DNA of 8,838 nucleotides from Candidatus Glassbacteria bacterium RIFCSPLOWO2_12_FULL_58_11 (GTDB lineage Bacteria > Gemmatimonadota > Glassbacteria > GWA2-58-10), in contig MFIX01000078.1 of the NCBI GenBank assembly GCA_001780825.1, positions 1 to 8,838 on the forward strand, given 5' to 3'. The translations under genes were made by a program, and so were the position numbers. Below are positions 1 to 7,049 of the stretch, piece after piece. Numbering within the stretch: position 1 is the first letter of the stretch; each line of letters starts with the position of its first letter. The notes beneath the pieces are model-generated. The model worked only from the letters and a program-made list of their open reading frames with translations. It was not told the DNA's origin and searched no databases.

Positions 1-3000
1 CCGCTCCCCTTCTCGCCTGGAGGCCAGACGCAGTACCTGGCTCAGTTCGGCAGCGACCGCCGCCTCGACCGGACCGGAAATCCGGAATTCAAGCATGAAC
101 GATTCAAGCGCCTCCCTCCCCTGCCCCACCCGCACCTGCCAGGAGCCCGCCACAGGTCCAGCCAGGCTGAACCGCAGCGCCCAGCCGGAAGATAATCCCT
201 CAGCCGAGGCCAGGGCCGCCGGGCGAGCCAGCGGATCGTTCAGGGCACGCTGGAAGACCCGGCCGACATCGGTCAGGTCGACCCTGCCGTCGGCGTTCAT
301 GTCCGCGGCATAAACGGCCTGCGGGTCGGCCCCCTGAGGACTGGAAACCAGAGCCAGCGCGGCCAGGGCGTCATCGATCCGGATCACCCGGTCCCGCACG
401 ACATCGCCCCTTCGCGGCAGGATACTCAGGCGCAGCTCATAGAAGCCGTTGAAACCGGCGCGCGTTCCCCGGTCGCCATAGGCCACGCTGGCATCCAGCA
501 GGCGCAGGTAACAGGTGGCATCGCGCGGGCTGACAAAGGTATAAAACGGGTCCAGCCCGTTCTCATCATCGCTCAAGACCTCCCGGCCATCCGTGCCCCT
601 GAAGCGCGCCCCCGTGGAGTCGAAAGCCTCGATAAAGGCGTCCAGACTCGAAGCCGGATCGAAAGGCCGCTGCGAGACGGCATCCACATCAAGCACCACA
701 CTGTCGCCGGCGGCCACGGGGAAGCGGAAATAGTCGATATCGTCCTCATCTTTCGTGGCTGTTATTATGCCGCGGATCGAGTTCAGGGAGTGGCGGGTCT
801 GGGGAAAACTGTAGGCCGGGAAGACCGGCGTGGCGTCCTTGAGCCGCTGGTTCGGCTCGTGGTAGTCCTCGCCCAGGCCGAGTACTGTAAAGGGGCTGGT
901 GCGGCCATCCTCATCGACAGCGCTCAATTCGAAGCCCGCCGGGTTGGCCGGCAGGCCGGCCAGCTCGACCAGCGTGTCCCCCGGCGCGCCGAGAAAGCGC
1001 AGGGCCGTATCCGGCGGGATGGTTTTTTCCGCCGGCCAGATCAGCGCGCCGGCGGGCAGGCCGGCCTGGGTGACCAGGTCCATCTGCACTTTAATCCCGG
1101 CGCTCCCCACAGTACCCGCCCAGAGGCCATCGTATTTTCCGGCCCCCGAGCCGGAGAGCCGGCTCAGGCTCAATTCGCCCGCCGCCACCTGATCCACACC
1201 GCCGGCCAGAGCTACCTCGCCGGTAAGCTGATTTCCGGTTTCATCGAGGCGGAATCCGCTTACCCGGTAGGCTGTGGTGTCCGCCTGCCGCCCGATTCTT
1301 GACAGATTGAATGAAACGGCTCCATCCGACTGCTCCGCGGATTCCAGCAGAGAGGCCTGCGGATACGGCGCGGCGCTGAAGGTATGGCGCAGGCTGATCC
1401 GCGGCGTCTTTTCCGGCGGATAGCCGCTGAGGCTCTTTACCGCATTGAAATGCAGCCGGAGCGCGACGCTTTGCGGGACCAGCTCGCTGGCGGCCAGATG
1501 CGGCCCGGCCAAGGGCGTCAGGCCGGTGGCGCCCTCAACCACCACGCCCATGCGCCAGCTTATGCCGAAGCTTTTCACGCTGCGGAAGCTCGCCCCGCCA
1601 TCGGAAGAGACGAAAGATTCATCGACCTGCAGCTCATCCTGTCCCGCGCCCAGAACATCCAGGTTGTGGAAGGCGTTGAAGCGGTTGCCGGGACTGCGCA
1701 CTACCAGCCAAAGCTCGCCCGGTCGGTCCACGCTCACCGGGTACTGGAAAGGCAGCGGATCGGTGGAGAGCAGGGTGCCATCTCCGGCAAAGTTACGGAT
1801 CACGGCCAGCGGATGAGCCAGATCCGGCCGAGCGAGATTGGCCGAATCGCCCACCGCGAGGATGATCTCCGGCCAGACCACCTGGGCGCCCTCCGGCGGC
1901 GCGGTATTGGAGGCGAAATCACAGACCGCCGAGACAACCTTATAAGGCGCATCGAAGACCTGCGGCAGCTTGCGGGCCACCATGTCCTGGGTGGAGGATA
2001 CCACGCTGAACGGCGTGCGGAGCTGGTTTGCGGCAACATAGAAATCCCGGTCGCCGAACAGCCTTCTGAGGCTCAGGCGGCCTTTCGGGTAGGCATTGGT
2101 AATGAATTGAATCCCTGAGGAGACACCCCCCGCGGCGACCGATACCGGAGTGTAGGCGAATGGATCGGACTCATCCGCTCCCTCCTGATCCCCATTGTAA
2201 AATTCATCCCAGATGAAATCCGTGTCCCCGAAACGGCTGGTCAGGGTGTTGAACGCATTGCGGTTGGTGCCCACCGGCTCATCATCCAGCGGCTGAAGGC
2301 CAAGGACATAGTCGCCGGGCGGCAGGCCGGGGATGCGGAAATGGCCCTGCTGGTCGGTGAAAACGCCGGCGGCCACGGCCGCCCGGTCGTAGGCATCGTT
2401 CAGGCCGCGGTAGGGCTGGCCCTCGGGCAGGGAAAGAGCGGTGACAAAATTGCCCCGCACCGGCCGGCCGTCAATACCGTTCGTCACCCTGCCCTCCAGC
2501 GTGCCGTACTGCGAGGCAAACTCCGGTGTTGGATAAAGCATGGAAAGCGACAGCAGATCATCGAACTCGAGCGAGGTCATCGGGTTGCCCGAACCGTCCG
2601 GCGCATTGGGAATGGCGATTGAAAACATGGTCGGGGTGCGGTTTCCGCCTTTCAGCAGGTTCGCCAGGTCGCGGATCGGGCTGTGCACGAGGCCGGCGAA
2701 ATGCCCCAGCTCGTGGTTGAAAACTCCCTGCATGCTAAGCGCGCCGGGCGTGTTGTCCACGGCGAAATCATTGTCGGCAAAGGGTCCGCTCGCATCCCAG
2801 CGGATATCGCAGTCGATGATCGTGCCCGCCTCCCAGATTCCCTGCGGGAAATCCGGGAAATCGATCCGGCCGTCAAGGTCGTAATCCAGCCCCTCCGGAC
2901 CGACCCAGGTGCGGCGCGCCAGGGCGAATGGCCGGGCGCTGGCAATGGCATCTTTCTGGATGCCGTAGGTGTACTCGCTGTCCGAGAAAGTAATGATATT

Positions 3001-3939
3001 TACCAGGTCGAGCTTGTTGTCGTGGATATCCTCGCGGCTACCGGCGAAAGTGTATTTGATAGCGGAGGTGGAGACCGCGTTCCAATGCTCGAACGATTGC
3101 TCGACCGCCTCCAGGGCCTGGTCCGGGGTTACTCCATAGGGGCTTTTCCCGGCAATCGAGTCCGGGTTGAAATACCATTTGACCTGCCCGCCGGAAACCG
3201 GGCCGTAGTCCCGGGAGAGGTCCCAGAAAATGTCCACCGGCCGGTCCAGAATCCGCGAGAATCCGGCCTGGACATTCCCGGCGGAGAGCTGCGGCTGGCT
3301 GCCGGGGGCCTTGAGCTTGGCGCCGGGCTTCGCATCCCCTTCCAGGAGAGCGAACTGCGGCAGATCTGCCTTACGGTTCAGGTAATGGTTGATCAGGGTC
3401 TTGAAATCCGCCAGCGGCATGGGCTTGCCCGGGAGTACGAGATGACCCTCCGCGCTCAGGACAGGCTCCGCCAGCTCCGGCCCTGGTGTTACGTAAGGGA
3501 CACCGTTTTCATCCGTGGCAATCCGGTAATGCCCGGAGGTAATGCCGTCCAGCTCAAAAGTCCCGCCAGTTTGGCCTCTCAGGAAAAACACTCCCTCTTC
3601 CTTGGTGTAGAAATCCGGCGCGCCGGGTACGACATAGGCCACTACGCCAACTACACCGCCCGGGACCCGGAGCACAGGATCGGAAACCGGGGCGCCCTTG
3701 AGCGTCTCCACCGCGCTCAGACGATAGTAGGTATAAATCCGGCCTGATTCGACTTTCGAGCTGCCGGAGAGAACCTTGGCCTGCACTATCTGTCCGGCCG
3801 AGAGGGTCTGTTCGCGCAAGTCGGTCGGGCGGAGCTGATCCGCTAAAAGAACCGAATGAAAAAGCAATATGCCTGAGGCCAATGCCTGAAGGCAGGAAGA
3901 CTTTATCGGTAATCCCGGTTTTTTTAACCAGTGCTGCAT
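1..3939 (-). CDS. Secreted matrixin-like zinc metalloprotease with PPC and dockerin domains (partial, C-terminus outside window)
   Basis: The frame stays open for 1313 codons from the ATG at 3939 to base 1; the stop lies beyond the window. Residues 1-33 form a signal peptide (hydrophobic 18-33, likely cut after LLA). Residues about 46-150 match a beta-rich module often found before matrixin domains in environmental proteins. The catalytic domain spans about 230-470: zinc motif HELGHFAGLVHS at 409-420 (H409, E410 catalytic, H413, H419), Met-turn PTMF with M438, and the usual domain end DDLLSLSMLYP at 460-470. An EF-hand-like loop DYDLDGRID (352-360) sits inside it. Next come a carboxypeptidase-regulatory-like domain (about 480-560), a beta-rich module (about 650-800), a PPC domain (about 1050-1175) and a dockerin pair (about 1175-1235; second repeat DMNADGRVDLTD canonical, first degenerate). 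It likely cleaves extracellular protein; the substrate is unknown. An in-frame ATG at 4026 could add 29 residues, but would give an unusually long signal n-region. No clear Shine-Dalgarno precedes either start. Confidence 0.88.
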   Translation of the reverse strand, partial: MQHWLKKPGLPIKSSCLQALASGILLFHSVLLADQLRPTDLREQTLSAGQIVQAKVLSGSSKVESGRIYTYYRLSAVETLKGAPVSDPVLRVPGGVVGVVAYVVPGAPDFYTKEEGVFFLRGQTGGTFELDGITSGHYRIATDENGVPYVTPGPELAEPVLSAEGHLVLPGKPMPLADFKTLINHYLNRKADLPQFALLEGDAKPGAKLKAPGSQPQLSAGNVQAGFSRILDRPVDIFWDLSRDYGPVSGGQVKWYFNPDSIAGKSPYGVTPDQALEAVEQSFEHWNAVSTSAIKYTFAGSREDIHDNKLDLVNIITFSDSEYTYGIQKDAIASARPFALARRTWVGPEGLDYDLDGRIDFPDFPQGIWEAGTIIDCDIRWDASGPFADNDFAVDNTPGALSMQGVFNHELGHFAGLVHSPIRDLANLLKGGNRTPTMFSIAIPNAPDGSGNPMTSLEFDDLLSLSMLYPTPEFASQYGTLEGRVTNGIDGRPVRGNFVTALSLPEGQPYRGLNDAYDRAAVAAGVFTDQQGHFRIPGLPPGDYVLGLQPLDDEPVGTNRNAFNTLTSRFGDTDFIWDEFYNGDQEGADESDPFAYTPVSVAAGGVSSGIQFITNAYPKGRLSLRRLFGDRDFYVAANQLRTPFSVVSSTQDMVARKLPQVFDAPYKVVSAVCDFASNTAPPEGAQVVWPEIILAVGDSANLARPDLAHPLAVIRNFAGDGTLLSTDPLPFQYPVSVDRPGELWLVVRSPGNRFNAFHNLDVLGAGQDELQVDESFVSSDGGASFRSVKSFGISWRMGVVVEGATGLTPLAGPHLAASELVPQSVALRLHFNAVKSLSGYPPEKTPRISLRHTFSAAPYPQASLLESAEQSDGAVSFNLSRIGRQADTTAYRVSGFRLDETGNQLTGEVALAGGVDQVAAGELSLSRLSGSGAGKYDGLWAGTVGSAGIKVQMDLVTQAGLPAGALIWPAEKTIPPDTALRFLGAPGDTLVELAGLPANPAGFELSAVDEDGRTSPFTVLGLGEDYHEPNQRLKDATPVFPAYSFPQTRHSLNSIRGIITATKDEDDIDYFRFPVAAGDSVVLDVDAVSQRPFDPASSLDAFIEAFDSTGARFRGTDGREVLSDDENGLDPFYTFVSPRDATCYLRLLDASVAYGDRGTRAGFNGFYELRLSILPRRGDVVRDRVIRIDDALAALALVSSPQGADPQAVYAADMNADGRVDLTDVGRVFQRALNDPLARPAALASAEGLSSGWALRFSLAGPVAGSWQVRVGQGREALESFMLEFRISGPVEAAVAAELSQVLRLASRREGER

Positions 3940-4006
3940 GGACGATTTTCGCCGTCGAAATGTGGTGAAGTCTGGATTGGCGCCGGAGCGCACGGCATGC
4001 CGGACC

Positions 4007-4032
4007 GTTATAGAAACTTTACGCATTCACAA
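4007..4032 (-). promoter_or_regulatory. Weak candidate promoter upstream of the metalloprotease gene
   Basis: The 156-bp gap 3940-4095 contains TATAAC (minus strand, 4007-4012), preceded by TTGTGA (4027-4032) and an A-rich tract (A8 near 4037-4044) that could act as an UP element. The spacing between the hexamers is only 14 bp, so this is a poor sigma-70 match. If real, transcription would begin near 4000, which favours the ATG at 3939 over the one at 4026. No convincing hairpin terminator separates this gene from the upstream one, so read-through from 4096-6360 is equally possible. Confidence 0.25.
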
Positions 4033-4095
4033 CTGATTTTTTTTAATTTCGAACAATATGTCCCGCACAGCCAACAGTTCAACTTGCAGGCGGGA

Positions 4096-6360
4096 TCATT
4101 TTATCAATATCATCTTGCGCGTGATCACGGTATCCGCGAAACGCAGGCGGTAGAAGTAAACGCCGCTGGCCAGCCTGCCGCCCTCGGCCGTGCTGCCATC
4201 CCAATAGACAGTGTGTCTCCCCGCGGACAAACTGCCCTCCACCAGCGTACGTACTTTGCGGCCACGGGTGTCGAAAACCTCCAGGCTGGCCCGGCCCGGA
4301 GCGGCCAGGGAAAAACTGATCCCAGTCGAAGGGTTGAATGGATTGGGTACGTTCCGCTCCAGCACAGCGTATTGGGGCATGCCAGGCCGATCCTGAGACG
4401 GCACGGTTCGGAAACCGGCCAGCTCGAGCAGCGCCGCGGCTTCCTCTCCCCAAATTTCGATCTCCGGAGAGCGCCCGGGAGCGAGCCGGAGCGCGGAGCC
4501 GTCCGGGCAGGCCAGCCTCCAGCCGGGACTTCCGGCCGAGGCGAGATACTCCTGCTCGGACTGGTCCGAAGACTTGTCCGGATTTTCGGAGTCGCGGCTG
4601 GGGATGTAGCTTATCGCCCGCAGGAGCAGGATGAAATCATTCAGGTCGCCCTGCACCACGCCGTTGCCGTTGAAATCCGCCGCCTGCCTGCGGCCGGGAG
4701 TAACGGCCAAAGTATCCTGGAGCCCGCTGGAGAGCAGGAACACCAGAAAGGCGTCCCGGTAGTCGAGTACGCCGTTCCCATCCACATCCCCCCTTCTGCG
4801 CGCATTTTTCAGCTCCAGGCGGTAGACCTTTCTGTACCCATCGGAGAATTGGCCGCCGCTCAACAGCGCCCGGTCATTGACTAGCAGGTAGTACGGTCCG
4901 CTGTAGTCCGCCGCCGCGGACACGTTCGCCCCTGCTCCCTCGATATGTTCCAGCACGAGGCCGGTCGAATCCAAGAGGCTGAGCACCGGGTCCAGGGGAG
5001 AATACCAGGCGCCGGGACCCGCAAAACCGGCGATCAGGGAATCCCCTTTTGTCAGCGAGATACGGAAAAAGTCGAAATCCAGCGCCGAGCCGATCGTGCC
5101 CTGCACGGAAAGCAAATCGTTTAGTTCGCCTTCCGGCTTCCCGCCCCAGGCGGCAGGAGTGGCGTCCTGCGGGGAATCATTGCTTTCGTTTGCATCGAAC
5201 GGCGATACCAGATAAGCTCCGCCCGCCAGGCCGCCCCGGCCCGAACCTTCCAAGGCGGCAAAACGCAGGAGAGCGGGGCCGAGGCCGGCAATCTCGATCC
5301 AGTCCTGGCTGTCGGGATGGTAATCGCCGAGCAAAGAGTCGCTTGAAGTCTCGGGTGAATGGAGATAGGCCCGGATTTTTCTATCCGCGGGAGGTGTGAA
5401 CGGCCGGCCATCGGCGTATAGCGACGGGTATGTGAGCTGGACCCGCAGGGATTTATCCGGCCCGAGCTCGATTTTTTTTACCTCCGGCGGGCGCACCGCT
5501 ACGAGCGCGGTATCGGTGTAAGCGTACAGGCCGAGCGCCAGGTTGTCCGCGCCGGTCCCCGGAGGGCCGAGAGCCTCCAGGCCATAGAACGATGCTCTGA
5601 CCGCGGTGGAGGCCTCTTCGAAAGTGATAAATCTCCCGCCCTCCGTGGAGAGGTAATTTGTCCGCGGGTAAAGCCCCCGGTCATTGTCGGTATCCAGCAT
5701 GATCCGGCCCCCGGGTTCATCCCCGGGCGGGAAGCGCAGGGTAACATAGAGCCGCGCCGGACCGGAGAGGATCAACTGCCGGGCGGTCAAATCGACCAGC
5801 AGCGAGGCCTCGCCTGGCTCGGCTGAAATATCGTTGATTATCAGGATCCGCCGCGACAGGTCCGGCCCCCCTCCCGGCGCTTCCGGACTGAGCGAGATTT
5901 CCGGAAAGGATACTGCCGTCAGAGCGCTGCCGGAGGGGACGCGGATCAGGATACCCGCCACCTGGAAGGTGCCGCTGACCGGGACATCGAGGCGCTTGGA
6001 AAAGTAATCCGCCGCACCGGTACGCGCCTGGCCTGAGGGCTGGTAGAGCAGGGCGGGCCAGACCGGCTTGTCGGGCAGCCCGGAGGGGAGCAGCTCGAAG
6101 AGTCCGGGGACAGCCTGGCCGCCCTCGGAGGGAAACTGGAGCAGCGCCTGAATCTGGAGCCGAGCGGGCTTCTCAGGCGTGTCCCGGCCGGGCTGACGTT
6201 GGACCGCCAGTCCCGCCGAGCATAAAAGGATTGTCAGGAGAAAAAACAGCCGGCCGGTCCTGCGCGGCAGAACCTTATCTTTTCCGCCGGACCTGGCGGA
6301 AGAAAAATTTGGAGAGACTGGGATCAAGGATACTCGTCTGGAGAAATGGGCTGCCTGCAA
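4096..6360 (-). CDS. Secreted PPC-dockerin protein with FlgD-like / type IX secretion-type C-terminal tail
   Basis: This is a 754-residue exported protein ending in TGA. The hydrophobic signal segment is RLFFLLTILLCSAGLA at 37-52. Residues about 120-300 are a beta-rich module of unknown function resembling one in the downstream metalloprotease. A PPC domain (about 384-518) opens with the DANESNDS motif. A dockerin pair follows (about 522-585: DVDGNGVLDYRD canonical; DFNGNGVVQGDLND with shifted ligands). After a polar linker (about 588-605), the tail (about 665-754) starts NVPNPFNPSTG and ends KMILIK, as in FlgD-like Ig / T9SS type A sorting domains. No catalytic motif was seen, so it may be a structural, adhesive or scaffold protein on the surface. 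The start is uncertain. TTG at 6360 is the longest reading but lies only a few bases from the predicted transcript start. TTG at 6327 or CTG at 6270 (which gives an ideal signal peptide) are plausible. All lack a good Shine-Dalgarno. Confidence 0.85.
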   Translation of the reverse strand: MQAAHFSRRVSLIPVSPNFSSARSGGKDKVLPRRTGRLFFLLTILLCSAGLAVQRQPGRDTPEKPARLQIQALLQFPSEGGQAVPGLFELLPSGLPDKPVWPALLYQPSGQARTGAADYFSKRLDVPVSGTFQVAGILIRVPSGSALTAVSFPEISLSPEAPGGGPDLSRRILIINDISAEPGEASLLVDLTARQLILSGPARLYVTLRFPPGDEPGGRIMLDTDNDRGLYPRTNYLSTEGGRFITFEEASTAVRASFYGLEALGPPGTGADNLALGLYAYTDTALVAVRPPEVKKIELGPDKSLRVQLTYPSLYADGRPFTPPADRKIRAYLHSPETSSDSLLGDYHPDSQDWIEIAGLGPALLRFAALEGSGRGGLAGGAYLVSPFDANESNDSPQDATPAAWGGKPEGELNDLLSVQGTIGSALDFDFFRISLTKGDSLIAGFAGPGAWYSPLDPVLSLLDSTGLVLEHIEGAGANVSAAADYSGPYYLLVNDRALLSGGQFSDGYRKVYRLELKNARRRGDVDGNGVLDYRDAFLVFLLSSGLQDTLAVTPGRRQAADFNGNGVVQGDLNDFILLLRAISYIPSRDSENPDKSSDQSEQEYLASAGSPGWRLACPDGSALRLAPGRSPEIEIWGEEAAALLELAGFRTVPSQDRPGMPQYAVLERNVPNPFNPSTGISFSLAAPGRASLEVFDTRGRKVRTLVEGSLSAGRHTVYWDGSTAEGGRLASGVYFYRLRFADTVITRKMILIK

Positions 6361-6370
6361 ATTTAAATTG

Positions 6371-6399
6371 ATTATATGTCATGGCGTCAGCCCTGTCAA
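6371..6399 (-). promoter_or_regulatory. Exact-consensus sigma-70-type promoter
   Basis: Read on the minus strand, TTGACA (6394-6399) and TATAAT (6371-6376) are both perfect consensus hexamers separated by exactly 17 bp (6377-6393). Transcription should begin around 6363-6365 and run into the PPC-dockerin gene and possibly on into the metalloprotease. An in-frame TGA lies within the spacer, so the coding region cannot extend upstream. A perfect match is rare in GC-rich DNA and implies strong or constitutive expression unless a repressor acts. The nearby inverted repeat (6436-6465) lies upstream of the -35. Confidence 0.75.
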
Positions 6400-6435
6400 T
6401 CGGGGGCGGGAGATGGAAGGAGCCGCTTAGAGCCG

Positions 6436-6465
6436 GCGGCAAGTTATCCGGAACCGTATTGCCGC
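6436..6465. repeat. Inverted repeat, 7-bp arms with 16-bp loop
   Basis: The arms GCGGCAA (6436-6442) and TTGCCGC (6459-6465) are perfect reverse complements. The loop contains the palindrome TCCGGA (6447-6452). It sits after the lipoprotein gene stop and 37 bp upstream of the -35 of the next promoter. It has no following T-run on either strand, so it is not a standard intrinsic terminator. It may be an RNA hairpin protecting or ending the lipoprotein transcript, or a regulator-binding site. Confidence 0.4.
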
Positions 6466-6501
6466 GGAAGTTAATGCTGGAATTCTAATTAAACCGGGAT
6501 G

Positions 6502-6519
6502 AGAGGAAAAAGAGGAAAA
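6502..6519. repeat. Tandem 9-bp duplication (AGAGGAAAA twice)
   Basis: AGAGGAAAA occurs at 6502-6510 and again, without a gap, at 6511-6519. On the transcribed (minus) sense it reads as a pyrimidine tract about 20 bases after the lipoprotein stop codon. It may be replication slippage. A pyrimidine-rich, unstructured stretch just after a gene could also assist factor-dependent termination, but nothing here proves that. Confidence 0.5.
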
Positions 6520-6539
6520 CAGTAGGAGTGATACCTGGT

Positions 6540-7049
6540 TCAGGGAGTGGTCGTGCTCAGCCGCACCTGCCAGAGGCCGATCAGCTTTGAGGAAGCCTTG
6601 GCCTGGCCGCTCATGAAAGAATTTTCACTTAGAAGTCCGGTAAAAAGCACCGGGCTGCCCTCGGCCAGGATGATCCCGCCGCCAGCCGGATCGGTAAGGT
6701 TGAAACGGACCTCGTTGCCGATAAAGACTCCATTGGCCAGCTCGAAGGTGTCCCGGCTGACCACGCCGCCGAGCCGGATGTCCTCGCCGATTAACTGGCT
6801 GCCATCCAGCGAAAATCCCTCATCCTGAGTGAAGAGCAATATAATCGCCTGGCTGACCACTCCGTCCGGAGTGACAATCTCGCCCTTCCAGGTCCCGGTC
6901 AGGGTGGTCAGGGTAAGGTTGGCCTCGCGCTGTGTCCCTACCACGCTGGTGGCCAGAGTGGTCAGCTCGCCGCTTGAGCAGCCGGCCAGCATTAGAATCA
7001 TTGCTGGCGCCAATCCGGCTAGGGCTGATATTCGGGCTAAAAATCCCAT
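6540..7049 (-). CDS. Outer-membrane lipoprotein with a lipocalin-like beta domain
   Basis: This is a 169-residue protein, ATG start, TGA stop. Residues 1-23 are a lipoprotein signal with lipobox LAGC (21-24); C24 would be lipidated. S25 follows rather than Asp, so by the Asp+2 rule known from enterobacteria it would go to the outer membrane. Residues about 25-46 are a Thr/Ser-containing linker. From 50 onward, LTGTWKGEIVTPDG begins a series of short alternating beta strands closing with LIGLWQVRL near 156-164. This G-x-W start and W-x-V-R end are typical of small calycin/lipocalin-like ligand-binding or structural barrels. The specific family and ligand are unknown. Its start overlaps the 3' end of the SH3-barrel gene by 13 bp, which indicates translational coupling and a shared job in the envelope. 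Confidence 0.85.
   Translation of the reverse strand: MGFLARISALAGLAPAMILMLAGCSSGELTTLATSVVGTQREANLTLTTLTGTWKGEIVTPDGVVSQAIILLFTQDEGFSLDGSQLIGEDIRLGGVVSRDTFELANGVFIGNEVRFNLTDPAGGGIILAEGSPVLFTGLLSENSFMSGQAKASSKLIGLWQVRLSTTTP

Noticed and set aside
790..2118. Plus-strand open frames of 170 and 244 codons
   Set aside because: Both are antisense to the continuous metalloprotease frame and rich in Arg/Ala/Gly, as expected of shadow frames.
2683..3747. 354-codon open frame on the plus strand
   Set aside because: It is fully antisense to the metalloprotease gene, whose minus-strand frame holds the zinc motif and recognisable domains. The plus-strand translation shows no domain and is a typical GC-rich shadow.
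4037..4044. T8 run on the plus strand as a possible intrinsic terminator
   Set aside because: No GC-rich hairpin precedes it on the plus strand, and no plus-strand gene ends there.
3931..4884. 317-codon open frame on the plus strand
   Set aside because: It is antisense to the FlgD/T9SS-type tail and dockerin of the neighbour and spans the intergenic gap. Its translation has no recognisable motif.
6244..6270. Twin-arginine (Tat) export signal around PRRTGRLFF
   Set aside because: The consensus S/T-R-R-x-F-L-K is not met beyond the RR pair, and the helix is strongly hydrophobic, as in Sec signals.
1..6360. Cellulosome locus suggested by dockerin repeats
   Set aside because: There is no glycoside hydrolase, carbohydrate-binding module or clear cohesin in the window. 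Dockerin-type repeats are common in non-cellulosomal exported proteins of environmental bacteria.
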